64,000 bases of DNA, taken from the NCBI GenBank assembly GCA_917880885.1, contig OU862921.1:52812508-52876507 (forward strand). Reading direction: 5' to 3'. The notes beneath the pieces were generated by a model, which saw only the letters and a list, made by a program, of their open reading frames with translations, was not told where the DNA came from and did not search any database. The translations under genes were made by a program, and so were the position numbers. This DNA is from Limnephilus marmoratus (taxonomy: Eukaryota; Arthropoda; Insecta; Trichoptera; Limnephilidae). Positions 41,094-52,815 of this stretch are shown piece after piece. The stretch's first letter is position 1. Every line of letters begins with the position of its first letter.

Positions 41094-41990
41094 CATTAGA
41101 TAACATGTCAGAGCAGACGTCTCTACGATAGGATGATTATGATCTTTGAACCATCCACTTTACTCTGGACACGAACCTTCAAGCCCACTGAGTTTCTTTA
41201 TTACAAATACAACCCAATGGAGACTTCCACCATCACTGTTTCAATATCTAATTATCGAAAACATAATATTTTCATTACGGGCTAAGTACAACTTTATATT
41301 TTAATTTACAAGTTCAATAAAAGTAATGCACAAACAAACTTCATAACATTTTTTTTTCAACGTGAAATTTTTTTTAATGCGTTCTTACTAATAAAGGTTT
41401 CGCTAACAGGTTTGTTTTCAGGTTTCTATAGAAGTCAATTGACTTTCGTTGCATAGATTAATATTGTTTTAAAAATTAATTTTGTGGAACCACGTATTAG
41501 TTTTAAAATTTTCTTTTGTAAATTATTCTATTTATAAATGAAAAAAATTATTAAATTGTTTTACTGTATAATTATTATCACGCGTGACGGCTGTGGCGAG
41601 GCCACTCATAGACTATCAATTTATAATACTTCTTTATAGTTACTAACAATAAAAATCAAATTGCTGTTAATTTTATTACCAATGTCCTTATTGATTTCGG
41701 AGTACATTGTCGGATATTAATTTTGGTTATTACGTTTGTGGCGGTCACTTAACCCGTTCTGCGAAGTTTACCGCTGCGCCACTGACGTCCACAGAATACG
41801 CTGAAAGATACGGAATACCTACCTTCAGCGAGTACACCGTAAAGTAGTAGAAATAATAATCCGCCACCTACGCGAAAGAGCTAGAACGTCTGGCTGTACC
41901 AAACAAGTGCCCGCAGAAAGTTCGAGCGATTTCTCACCTTTGCGTGAATTCACCGCATTACCTATCGTGAGACTAATTACTTGCCACGAG

Positions 41991-42024
41991 TATATAAGCC
42001 GCGCTCGCTTGCTCGGAGTCAGTC
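41991..42024 (+). promoter_or_regulatory. LTR core promoter (TATA box and initiator)
   Basis: TATATAAG followed 30 bp later by TCAGTCAGTCAGT is the spacing of an insect TATA/Inr promoter. The tandem TCAGT words give several possible start sites. Confidence 0.7.
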
Positions 42025-42211
42025 AGTCAGTACTTTCCATTCATCGAATAAGGAACACAGTCCGAGCAGTGCAGTAACTCTTTCCCTGCCGCGCGCGGGA
42101 CACGGGCCTCGCGCAGTCAACAGTGAATACCATTTATCCAGCGTGACCCAGGAACATTCCAGCACCTTCGAGGCACTTCTCCAACTACCATCTCGACATG
42201 AGATGGCAATC

Positions 42212-42410
42212 AACATCCTGCAACGAGCAGCAACAACAACCGGCAACGCGCCAGCATCCTCATCCTGCAACGAGCAGCAACCACAACCGGCAACGCGCCA
42301 GCATCCTCATCCTGCAACGAGCAGCAACCACAACCGGCAACGCGCCAGCATCCAGCATCCTGCAACGAGCAGCAACCACAACCGGCAACGCGCCAGCATC
42401 CTCATCGCCT
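42212..42410 (+). repeat. 48-bp minisatellite inside the LTR
   Basis: Four units built from CCTGCAACGAGCAGCAAC, ACAACCGGCAACGCGCCAGC and ATCCTCAT, nearly identical to each other. The unit length is close to a multiple of three, so long frames run through on both strands without being genes. Confidence 0.9.
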
Positions 42411-42670
42411 CTCAAGGTTCCTTCCTGCGTCACGTGTGTGCTCCGACCCACTGGACACACAGCCGCCATATCCCGTCAACACGACGTCGATCGACCGCCT
42501 GTACCAAGGTCACGTCTACACCGCCACGGTGTAGGGCAACACGCCGGCTTCCTGAAGACCTGTGATCTTCACCGCCGTAGTGTCCTGACCTTCATCTTCA
42601 CATCATCGCGCAGCAGCATCACTACTGTCACTCCGCTCCCGCTCCGCATCGACCTCCACTACGTAGCCAC

Positions 42671-42676
42671 AATAAA
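42671..42676 (+). terminator. LTR polyadenylation signal
   Basis: AATAAA in the LTR, about 650 bp after the promoter start, followed by a T-rich stretch. It marks the likely R/U5 boundary near 42695. Confidence 0.6.
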
Positions 42677-43004
42677 GACTGACTCACACATCGACTGACG
42701 CCTTTTATTTCTCGTCCCGACTCTACCGATACGGACCGCTCCCTCACGTTGTAAAGTTTACCCACTTATTGTGTTGTCTAAATTTAACCAAATGCTTTAA
42801 AAATAAATTACACAACAAAAATTGTCAATAAATAAACTGTTTATTATAAATCGAATATAATATAAAAGAAAAACCAACTATTATTTAGATACTTATCAGA
42901 GTGGTGGAAGGAATAACCTTTCTGGAAGTCTGTAATTTCTGAATACACGATGATTGGTAGAATTTTTTAGTATAGCAAGGGAAGGTGATAGATTACGTAT
43001 GTAC

Positions 43005-43205
43005 TACTTCACACGCGGTAGAAGTGACACCTTCAGAAAACTAAAGTAGACAATAGTGGGGAGTCTACGAAGCACCGCACAAAGAGGAGACCGATTAGTC
43101 TATCTCTCTCGCAGGTTAAATCCTGTAGATTTATGTGTTGGTCTCTTTTTAGTGTCGTTTTTTCGTTTCATCGAGGTTCAAATCACAACGGCAATTTCAT
43201 ATCAC
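43005..43205 (+). repeat. dispersed repeat G, copy 3
   Basis: The complement of the 23.15-23.68 kb units: GTAGAAGTGACACCTTCAGA, AAACTAAAGTAGAC, CTCGCAGGTTAAATCCTGTA, TCGTTTCATCGAGGTTCAAA and TCACAACGG. Confidence 0.7.
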
Positions 43206-44577
43206 AGTTTCAAAACACAATCACAACTAAAGATGTTTTCACTTCAAACAGCATTTTCTATTGTCGTCTCACTCTAACACTACTTTACTCAAGTTAGCGA
43301 CTTTATTATCCCACAACATTGATAATTGGTTGTTTCACAGTTATGTAAACGAAACAATCTAGTTTTTGTGCGCGTTCTGCGAATGGCACAGCATCCAATC
43401 AAAAAATCGTTTAAAAGTTCATACTTCTCACAGCCAAATATCGAAAAACCAACTAGCATCCATTAAAACACCCTGTATTTCAGGACAGTTTTCAGAACGC
43501 ATTCGCGTCTGCCGGACATACAAATATTGTTCCGGTCCCGTTATTAATTCATCCGTTTGTTCGCGCTGCGGAATGTCGTTCCTTTGTCCGCCCCGGCTGT
43601 TAGCTGTTGGTCTCCTGAACCTCTGAGAGCTCCGTTGTGGCCTCTCTTTCAATCGCGTGCTCTGTAAACGAGAGAGAAAGAGAGGTCACTTGCTAACAGC
43701 GTTACTCCCATTTATAACTTTGGGGGCGCGAGTAGCATACAGCCTCCCCGCACTTGTCATACTTGGAGCAGAGACTGAAAAAGGACCCACGGAAAAAGTC
43801 ATGTTTTGTAAAACAACTTGCGAATAGGCAAGTTACTCTAAAATGAAAAGCTATTTTAAAAATTGAATGATGGCTACTGAAATTTATACAGTTATCACAT
43901 AAAGAGATCGTACGTACGTCATCGATGAAAAATCTTCCTTCTCACACGTCTTGCGTGAAAGTGAAAAAAATACTACTTATAACGATAATGTCTCATATGG
44001 GATTATTGCAAATCGATGATCCACTATCACGTAATACTATTATTCATTATCTTAAACAAAGATTGTAAAAACACATTAAGCCTTAGTATTTAAGTATGTA
44101 TGTTTGTACGTATTTGTGTACCTCCTACGCCAGTATCCACAAAGATATTTCTATTATTATTAAAGCTAATTTATTACATTTTTATTTAATTCTCTAAGTA
44201 CTATTTTAAATAGATAAATCAATAAATAAACTATGCCCTTAGTATAGGTACATTGCGGATGAATTACTCTTTGTTTGTCTTTCAATTCAGTTTCTAATGG
44301 AATATTACAGGCTTTGTTGTAAGTGCGCAAACTAGTCCCAAACAGAAATCATCATGACTTCATCGTTCTAGTGTCTTCTGTCTTTTTCGTTTTCAAATAA
44401 GACACGCGAGAATGTAGAGAACGAACGCCGATGACGTCCGAACGAGCTCTCACTGGGATCGTATATCATTTGATTTTTGTGTGATTGTCTCGAAGAAATT
44501 GTAGAAATCACTACGTTTTGTTTGAGAATATTGTCGTTTTTGCTTCTTTTTTTAAACTATGCACATAACAGTAATAT
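43206..44577. other. no gene recognised
   Basis: A short imperfect inverted repeat lies at 43640-43690 (CCTCTCTTTC against GAGAAAGAGAGG). The frame at 43366-43626 has no recognisable motif. Otherwise AT-rich and featureless. Confidence 0.5.
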
Positions 44578-44765
44578 GTCAGTGGTTGAGTGGGCATCGC
44601 ATTTGGGCCAGGCGTTCCGTGTTCGATTCCTCGGCCAGCTAAGTCCTCTATCACAACTCAAGCAACATTTCCAGCATACTGTGGTGGTAGTGGGAGGTTT
44701 TCAAATATTTTTGGTTTATTCGTAAACGGGAAATGTTTGTCTTTCTTTAAGAAAAAAACAAACAA
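44578..44765 (+). mobile_element. tRNA-derived SINE L, copy 2
   Basis: GTCAGTGGTTGAGTGGGCAT (A-box region) and CGTGTTCGATTCCTCGGCCA (B box), then TACTGTGGTGGTAGTGGGAG, GTTTATTCGTAAACGGGAAA and TTTGTCTTTCTTTAAG with an A-rich end. It matches the minus-strand copy at 7955-8150. Confidence 0.8.
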
Positions 44766-45989
44766 AAATTAAAAACGAAAACAAAACAAAAAATTAATAA
44801 AAATGTGTTCTGTATATAGTACGTTGCATTTCAGCATTTTTTCGCAGTGCCTTTCGAAGTGAAAACAAAAGATGGATGGAAAATGTATGTTTCGGCTGGG
44901 TTTCAAAAATTTTGAACAATTTATCAAAGTTGAAAGTTAATTTTCATGTTCTGTGAACGTTCTTTTCAAGTTCTGTGATTATTTCAGTTTTAGGAAGCAA
45001 CTGGCCCATAATAATCCATAAAGAGACACTACAAAAAACGTGAAAATTAACTTGAAATATGAATATTTGTTGGACAGTTAAATTTTTTTTTAACAACCCG
45101 ACACCTTTGGTTTGAATGCTTACTGAAAACACTAGCACATTGCCTACGATGTTATTAATAATAATTCTGTCTGTGTGTGTGTGTATCATTAACGCCTTTC
45201 GGCTTTTACACACTATAACTTATGTAAGCCAGAAACTATTTTATGAGAAATGGTGGCCGGTCAACTCAGAATGAACTCAACTCAACATCTCCTTAAAAGT
45301 CATTAAAAATGATATTTAAAAAAATGCTTAAATAGGTTATAAAGAGTCCTTATGATCGTATATAAAACAGCAAATAGATTCCCGGAATAGTAATAGCCGG
45401 TTGGGATTCATGTAAGAATTTAACAAAACTTTAATTTTTTTTTACAGTCGATTCTGTTTGATCATCGCCATGTTTGAATTGGGTTCTAGTATTGCCGTCT
45501 GATACAGGAAACAGGATGACCCCATAAAATAAAGCGTAAAGTATTGACCCAATAATATTGCAGTGCAGAGCCAGAGGCTAGCCAACTAATAAAGTGGACC
45601 CGAAGCGCGAGCAGGGGGTTACACAACACCAAATAGAGGAATAGAAGGGGTCCGATCACTTCAATAGAACTGACCAAACTGACCTTTCTTTCTGTTTCAA
45701 TTAGGTGACAATGATACTTCAAAGGTTTTGATTTTGTATATTTCAACAACTATTTAAAATGTGTGAACCTTAAGAACAATAAAATCTGCAAAATATTTTC
45801 CTGTGTTATTTTGATAATATTTACTTCATTTTTACCTCATTCCTTTGACATTTGATTCAGGATTCTATCAAAATAAATGATTGTGAGATCATAAATTTAA
45901 GATGCCTAGGTTCTCAAAAAGCTATTTTGTCTTGATGTAATTAATGTATTCGGTTTAGTGCATAATAATATTGTATTCTTTGTATACCT
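44766..45989. other. no gene recognised
   Basis: AT-rich, including a short GT repeat at 45173-45184. Frames at 44944-45213 and 45486-45749 lack family signatures. Confidence 0.5.
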
Positions 45990-46353
45990 AAGATCAATCG
46001 GGAACCATTTGTTGGATAACCAACAACTCTGCCAAAGGTTACCCCAAGTGGTTCGCTATGTTTGGTGAGGTTTGTCAGGGCGGTGGGTGCGTCAGCCCAC
46101 CTGCTGCGTGGCGGGCCGGATCGAGAGAGGCTAGTTGAGACTTTTGACCTCTCCAGCCGACTTTAACCCATTGTCTTGCACCGCAGTTGAAGGGATGGAT
46201 TCGTACGTCCATCACTCCTGAACCCCAGATTCCCACCCACCCTCCTTTTACCTTCCCAGAACATCCTCACCTTAAAAAGACCCTCATCACAGTATCCCCT
46301 AAGATGACATAGATCGTGATGGAAATTATTTTTCTTCTGTGTGAAAAAAAAAG
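45990..46353 (+). mobile_element. SINE-like element E, copy 9
   Basis: CGGGAACCATTTGTTGGATA to CCCACCCTCCTTTTACCTTC, then CACAGTATCCCCTAAGATGA, a decayed hairpin and an A run. The extreme 5' block (GGCGGG) is missing. Confidence 0.75.
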
Positions 46354-48736
46354 TTTACTCTTTCCGTAGTGGCACTTATTTTTATACCATTGATGTGCTA
46401 TTTATTTCTTTTAATCAGAAGCTGTAAATTATTTTTAAATAAGCATCGCCTACTTTGAAAGAACTTTACAAAAACACATTTACTAGTAAGTATTATTTTT
46501 TATAAGGTTCGTTAAGATCGTCAGATAAAGCCGAAATAACCTAACACACTGTTTTTCTTGTCTTTCAGATATGTTCATGAAATCCTTGGATAATAATACA
46601 CGTTCAACATTCTCAAATTACATTATATAATTAAATCTATTCACACAGAACAGATGAGACTAATTCTATAGATATCCTCGCCAGCGTAACCATTCAATTT
46701 ATTACACAAAATATAATATCGGTTTTGGGTAGTAATTGTCTGAATTTTCCAGCGGTTGGTTAGTTTGGAATGTTATTTATACTCACGGCACATCCGCCGC
46801 GAATACGTCGCCGCAGCTCCACACTCCATACTCCATACCAGAAATAATATTTCACCTGTTTTTTGAGGGCTTGACAATGTGAACACAGTGGTTAAACACC
46901 GTGAAAAGCTTGTGATATTTTTATTTGATCGAGATTTAGGTAACAAAAGAAATAACTGCACGATTTTTAGAACTTAACCCACAGGCTAATTTGTTCGCTT
47001 TTTGAAACAACTCATACAGTAAACATAAAAATCGGCGTGTCTCCCTTACTATCGTGGTGAAAATTATGATCTGGATGGTGTTAGAAAGAGAAAATACCAC
47101 GCATTATATTCAAATCTTAAAATTATTCAGAAAATAAGTAAAATGTAAACCTTTATTAAATCAAAGTTTCGGATTGAAATTTGAAAAAAAAATTTGAAAC
47201 TTTAAGAATTTTTTATTAATTATATTTACATGCGGAAAAAAGTGAGTTGAAAAAAATGTTTATAATACATTCATCTAATAAGATTTTATTAGTTTTTGTA
47301 TTTTTCAGTCAGTTAATTTTTAAAATTAAAGTAAGAAATGGGCATTGAAAATTAAAAAAATTTGTGGTGTTTCGCCAACAGTCCTCCAACTCACTTAGGA
47401 AGGGATATATTAATGGGTAGGATACTGTTCTTTTCGTATAAATCTGGTTTATTGATACTTCGCGTATACAGTATTGACCACGATAGTCGGCCTGTCTAAG
47501 AACTGGCTAATTGGAATCTGAGGTGAGAGATCTACTGCCTCTGAGCTGTTGGACCCTCTGCTGCCCAAAGCCTGTACTAAGCTAGCTGCCATCTAGCGGA
47601 GTCTTAGGTCAGTTCTTAGTACTGCCATCTATGTGAGTAAGCAGGAAGCTTTTAGATAAACTACACTCTTCAAAACAAACTGTCAGTTATTTTAATTAGA
47701 AAAAACGTAAGGTGAGCCATTATTCATTTTGTTTTATGTTTGCGTGCAAAATTTTTATGGTTTAAAAATTACACATTTATTTTGAATCATAAAATTTGAA
47801 AGCTTAATTACCACCTGCCAAAAAACAGTTTTTAGTTTTCGGTTACGTTCACAAATACTTTTTTATTTGGATTTTATTACAACGCGGAAATATTTTGACC
47901 TAAAGTCAGAAATGATCGAGGCCTGAGTGGTTAAAGCTGACGTGTCCACTTACGATACTTTTTATTGTGTCTTGAATTGCTAAATGATACTCGTATGTAC
48001 AATGGAGGCAAGCATATAATACTAATAGTAATTTAATGTCAGTGTTTTTAAAACGTGGCCGACATCGAATCTTCCAGAGATTAATTTATTCAGACAAACT
48101 TTTTATTCTAAACTTGATGAAGTCTTTTTCAATACGAATAAAAACCTCCCAGAACTCTAAGTACTCACGTCCTTCTCAGAACGTGATTCTTTATAAAAAA
48201 AACACTTGTAACAATTACATTTCTTTCTTTAGCTTTCTAAAGAAGTATTAAAATCAATGAAGACGTAATGGATTCTTTTAATCTTTGTACTGTACAAAGT
48301 TAAAAACACGGCTTCGTTATTTTCAAGAAAACTCTAAGAAAAATCAGGGGGAAATTGTTAAAAAGTTCCGCCAGTATTCTCGGTCGCTTATCGCGCGGAA
48401 AACTTTTTGTTCTGCAATATGGCGCTAAAGTTTATCTGGAAAATTTTAATGCAGGTATTTTTTTAGGGTTCATTAAGGCGGAAAGATATTAAGCTGCGTC
48501 AGTATCGGGAGGTTATTGGAAAGAATTTAGTTTTAAGCAAGTTACGCTTCAACTGATTTTATGGACTAAAAGAAAAGTGATAATTATTAATAGTTTCGGT
48601 AATCAAGAAGCCATTTTAACTTAATAGTCATCAATTTTATCGGAATAACTTTTTTAATAGCTTTTTGAAGATTATACACATCGATGCAATCTAATAATTT
48701 AAGAAGAAAATTATATTAGTTAAGCTAAACAAAAAA
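46354..48736. other. no gene recognised
   Basis: AT-rich sequence with no supported ORF or element. A tRNA-like scrap (GAGGCCTGAGTGGTTAAAGC, near 47919) may be a SINE head relic. Confidence 0.45.
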
Positions 48737-49515
48737 AAATGTTTAAGACAAGATTTTTATGCATAGCAAAAAGGGTAACAATTATTATAAGCAATAATTA
48801 TCAGCCTGAAACACTCATCTACATTAAAAAAATCTTCCGGAAATCAGAAGGACACGGGTGCGAGTCCCGTCGGTGGTATGAATCTTTTCTCGGAAGATTT
48901 TTTCATTGTAGATGAGTGTTTCAGGCTGATAATTATTGCTTATAATAATTGTTTGCTTTGCATAAAAATCTTGTCTTAAACATTAGTTTATCAATTCAAA
49001 CTAATTATTAATATTTGATAAGTTAGTATTTTCACCAAAAAATTTAGACATAATTTGTTTCGACGCCACCTAGTGAGAGATTTAACACTTACAATGCATC
49101 TCTCAAATAAAGTCGGTGGTTTTCAGGTGGAAAAATGTAATAAGCAATGATTTTTTAATGAAACACTAGTATATATACCGGCCTCTGTGTTTCCTCCTTC
49201 CTATAACACGGGTCTCGTCAAGACCAATGTTCATTCCTTCCTCTCCTCAAAAAGACCCTCCACACAGCATCCCAGATGACATAGGCCCTGAGGGAAATCA
49301 TTTTCCTCAGTGGAGTTAATGTAAAAAAAAAATATATATATATATTTGGCGGGCAGGAGATAAGCCGACGTAGCTCAGTGGTCAGAGCATTTAACCGGAA
49401 ATCAGAAGGACACTGGTTCCAGTCCCGTCTGCGGCATGTATCTTTTCTCGGAAGATTTTTTCAATGTAGATGAGTGTTTCAGGCTGATAATTATTGCTTT
49501 TAATAATTGTTTCCC
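48737..49515 (+). mobile_element. palindromic SINE composite P, copy 2, interrupted by a LINE D end
   Basis: Same order as the copy at 12000-12584: foldback (ATGTTTAAGACAAGATTTTT with ATCTTGTCTTAAACATTAG), linker (GACGCCACCTAGTGAGAG), then tRNA-derived SINE (TAGCTCAGTGG near 49370, TGCGGCATGTATCTTTTCTC after it). A LINE D tail (49178-49332) sits between CACTAGTATATATA and ATTTGGCGGGCAGGAG. These are adjacent in copy 1 apart from a few bases. Confidence 0.8.
49178..49332 (+). mobile_element. LINE D, copy 5 (155-bp 3' end), nested in SINE P
   Basis: CCGGCCTCTGTGTTTCCTCC encodes the last PASVFPP-type residues. Then come CCTCCACACAGCATCCCAGA, GGCCCTGAGG with CCTCAG (the CCTCCTGTG part of the outer arm is deleted), GTGGAGTTAATG and ten A. 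TATATA words on both sides may be the target duplication. Confidence 0.85.
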
Positions 49516-49519
49516 TTCG

Positions 49520-49722
49520 TGCTGTGAAAAAAATACTACACCAGACACAGAAAATAAAAAGATAACCGTCGGATAAACGGGAATCGAATCCCGGATTTCC
49601 ATCTTACCAACTTTCCATCTTACAAATTCCCAATTCAATCGGCCACTGGATCCTAATTTTTCACGTCTCCCTGTATCTTATTCTGTTTCTGTTTTGTTTA
49701 GATTTTCTAGTATTATCTTCTT
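49520..49722 (-). mobile_element. tRNA-derived SINE K, copy 4
   Basis: On the minus strand AGTGGCCGATTGAATTGGG (A-box region) and GGGATTCGATTCCCG (B box) head the tail TTATCTTTTTATTTTCTGTG. A duplication (GGTAAGATGGAAAGT-like words) lies between the boxes. Confidence 0.65.
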
Positions 49723-49734
49723 CTTTAATGATTT

Positions 49735-49790
49735 ATATTAAATTGAAGGGTTATAACCTTTAAAAAGGTTATAACCCTTCAATTTAATAT
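49735..49790. repeat. perfect 27-bp palindrome with 2-base loop
   Basis: 49735-49761 and 49764-49790 are exact inverted complements containing GAAGGGTTATAACCTTT and its mirror, with loop AA. Confidence 0.9.
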
Positions 49791-50005
49791 TAATTCTAGA
49801 ATTCTAAAAAAAAATCAATTGCTAAAATGTCAGTATTCCAAGTAAATAAATATCCGATAGGTTTTTCCGAGTCGCTGTCTGGGTTACAAATAAATTCGTT
49901 GGAACTTTGAAATTATTCAAAAAGATGGCATTCAAAAGTATGGAAAAAATTAGTTGAAAAAAATATTGTCAATTCCGAATATGAAAAATGTCTTTGAAAA
50001 TTAAA

Positions 50006-50510
50006 TCCCGGTGGCCGAGTGAACTGAGGCCTTGTCGCGGTAAGACAGAGGTCCAGTATTCGATTGCGACCACTAAGCGTTTTATTTTCTGTGTCTTGTT
50101 CCGTTTCGTGATTCCTTTGGATCGTAGGTTCTCAACGTGGGCGATAACGCTCCCTTGGGGGCGTTTCAGGCCTTCAGGGGGTGGTAGAACACCAAGAGAA
50201 AATCAGGGGGCATTTCAGACTTTCAGGGGGGCGGTAGGAGACCCAGACAAACCCATCCCGCCCAACTCCATCTTGCCACATCCCATATTACCCCATTCCA
50301 TCCCATTATGCCTCCCCCCCCCCCGTTGTTGTAAATATAATAGTGACGACTATTGCTGTTTTAGATTCACGAGTTAGGGGGCGCTAGAGAAAAAAATATT
50401 CTCCAAGTGGGCGGTGGACCAAAAAAAGGTCGAGAATCTATGCTTTAGATCTATTAGTATTATCTTCTTCAAATTGATAATAATTTTGTATATTAACTAT
50501 ATAATTATAT
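50006..50510 (+). mobile_element. tRNA-derived SINE K, copy 2, interrupted by a hAT-type MITE
   Basis: GGTGGCCGAGTGAACTGAGG (A-box region), then GTCGCGGTAAGACAGAGG, CAGTATTCGATTGCGACC (B box) and TTTTATTTTCTGTGTCTTGT. The tail resumes after the MITE at about 50443 with TTAGATCTATTAGTATTATC. Confidence 0.75.
50123..50442 (+). mobile_element. hAT-type MITE, 320 bp
   Basis: The left end CGTAGGTTCTCAACG and the complement of the right end CATAGATTCTCGACC are inverted repeats. The flanks CTTTGGAT (50115-50122) and CTTTAGAT (50443-50450) give an 8-bp duplication with one change. The interior is rich in G runs and includes GGGCGATAACGC, CTTGGGGGCG and a C run. Non-coding. Confidence 0.8.
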
Positions 50511-51679
50511 AATTAATTTTATATTAACTATTTATTGTTATTATTTCCAAGTGATACTCTTTTCCTGCATTTATGTTTGCTTTAAAATAACACATACATC
50601 ACACAGTGTTTTTCAAAAATGTCATTGACTCACATAGTGCTGTCATCACTTTTTTAAAATCTAAAACATTACCTGTTCTTTTTTTCTAAAACTTTCATAA
50701 TAATTGATAAAACAGTTCTAAATAATAAATTGTGTAATTCAAAACACTTAAATAAGAAAATAGTGAAAATTTAAGAGTATTGAAGCTATCATGATCGTAG
50801 TCAGAGTCCGGATCTGGCATTCGTTGTATCATCGTCTGTTGAAAACCTTTTATTGGTCATGAGAACAATGAGTCGAAATAAAAACAGAATTATTTCACTA
50901 TTGCGCCATAAAGAAAGCGGGGACATAACTTTGTCGCCATTTTAAAATATCCTGCACTCAATGGCGTAATTGAGAAATAAAACAAAATTGCCACTAAAAG
51001 AAATAGAAAAAGGCACCCGTTTAATGGTTTGTTTTATTCCGCCATTCCTCCCTTTGTATTAGTGTATTGAAGGGAAATACCAGAAATTTATTATTCATCC
51101 CGAAACAAATGGGATATTCACGTTAGTAGGCAGTAAACATTATGAAAAGGGCATTTCTCTAATGCAATATCAAGCGCTAAGTTAAATAAAGTTGCAAATA
51201 AATATATCAGATTTGAGTGCTTTTTAGGACACCTTTTAAATTATGAGAAAATCTGATATTTTTCTCAAATCCATCGAAAACAAATTACTTACTTAATAAA
51301 ACAAAATTATTTTGGAAAAATTACATATATTTTTTTTCTATTGATATTCGTGATGGAATCCATAAATAATATTTTGAATTTTTTATATATTTTATCCATA
51401 AAAATGAATCCCTATTTCCCTTGGTCACGCCATAACTTTAAAACGACTTTACGTATTTTATTCGTCTTTTTTTAAGTTTTCTAATATTTTTAGAAGGTTC
51501 TCAGAAAATTAAGAAATTCGTACAGAAAATTGAATAATTTCAGAAAACCTGACGACTATTTTAACTTCGCACGTTTGATAGTTCGCGAGTTTGACGAAAT
51601 TGAATTTAGCAGGCAACTGTTTTTTTGTATCAAAAGAATTGTCTATGGATTTTTCAAATTGTAGATATTTTAATTAGGT
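50511..51679. other. no gene recognised
   Basis: AT-rich sequence with no supported feature. Confidence 0.5.
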
Positions 51680-52004
51680 ACCTACATTCGGTACAAAATT
51701 TGATTGATCGTTCTTGTAATATACAAAAATGAATATTTGTAATATACGAATAATGAAAATTTGAATAGAACAATTGTAATAGGTGGCACGCGAGTTGTTT
51801 GAAAACTGAATATATGGAAGGCGGGAGGGGGGTTTGCGGGAGGGCGAAGAGGGAGAGGGATGAGGGTGTGCGGGGAAGGTGGAAGGGGAACGTGGAAGGG
51901 TAGGGAATGCCGGAGGAGAATGTGGACGCACGGGAAAGGACGTGCAGGGAGAAACAATTTATTTCTTTGAATATGGCATTGCAACGCACAACGGGAACCA
52001 GCTA
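51680..52004 (+). mobile_element. non-autonomous Helitron H, copy 2
   Basis: Shares GAGTTGTTTGAAAA with copy 1, followed by a purine-rich tract (51818-51930), then GGGAAAGGACGTGCAG, GAAACAATTTATTTCTTTGA, GGCATTGCAACGCACAACGG and an end at CAGCTA. The left boundary is uncertain. It abuts a SINE K head. Confidence 0.5.
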
Positions 52005-52110
52005 CCAGGTTCTGGGTTCGAGTCCCAGTTGCGACCATTATCTTTTTCTATTTTTCTGTGTCTTGTTCCACATCTTATGTTCGTTTAGATTATTATTATT
52101 ATCTTGTTCT
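52005..52110 (+). mobile_element. tRNA-derived SINE K, copy 3 (5'-truncated)
   Basis: GGTTCTGGGTTCGAGTCCCA then GTTGCGACC, TTTTTCTATTTTTCTGTGTC and TTGTTCCACATC. The A box is missing, displaced by the Helitron-type element. Confidence 0.65.
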
Positions 52111-52815
52111 TCAACATTATATTTTCATTTTAAAATGTGTAGGTAGGTAACTAACTTTATCCTAAGTATTTTTATCAGCCCGATACGAAAACTAATATGA
52201 GAGATTCCAGATAGATTATGGATGAGAAGATATTGAAAAGTCTTTTCATTACATAATTATTGATAGCATCCAGAAGAACTAAACAAACTATTTTTTTATT
52301 AAATTTAAAGACAACATAAAGAGACGCATTGTACTACTGAGATGCATCAGCAATGTATTTCATTGCAACACCCTCACACCGTAAATTTTGCTTTTTCGTT
52401 TTTGTGTTATAAATTGCAAACCACACGATGTAAATACCTGCAGATTATTTTCCTGGACCGAATTTGGCAGGGAAAAAATAGGGTGGGGTTGGGGAGAGGA
52501 AGAGATGTGGAGGGGGCGGGAACTTGTGGGGGCTAAGTTACGGCCTCAATATAGGCGGCACAAAACTGCAGACATATTCTTCCATTACCCTTTTTGGTGG
52601 AACCACCTACCATCATAGGCTTCCAAGGAGTAGACTTAACCGAGGTGAATTAGGTTTTTATCCAGTGAGTCACTCATATCTGAGAAAATCTTTATAATTT
52701 TCGTTTGGTGGTAACGAATAATAATTATACAAACGAGTAATAATATTATAGTACGTTTTTTTCTTCGTATAAATGAAAATATTTTTTTAGAAGAGAACAG
52801 GATTGAATAGGTACT
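52111..52815. other. no gene recognised
   Basis: AT-rich sequence with a G-rich patch at about 52480-52530. Not assigned. Confidence 0.5.

Larger units (their letters stand above)
41737..42746 (+). mobile_element. solo LTR (1,010 bp, GC-rich)
   Basis: Starts TGTGGCGGTC and ends GACCGCTCCCTCA, with CGTT on both sides (41733-41736 and 42747-42750) as a 4-bp target duplication. U3 carries TATATAAG at 41991-41998, an initiator TCAGTC at 42019-42024 (A at 42021, 30 bp after the TATA) and AATAAA at 42671-42676. This gives a U3-R-U5 layout of about 284, 675 and 50 bp. It is far GC-richer than its surroundings. No internal region or second LTR is present. A Gypsy-type origin fits the 4-bp duplication. 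Confidence 0.8.

Noticed and set aside
41981..42698. Long open frames of 166-194 codons on the plus strand, and others on the minus strand
   Set aside because: They begin within the LTR promoter at non-ATG or late codons and run through a 48-bp minisatellite. No domain is seen and the region is a solo LTR.
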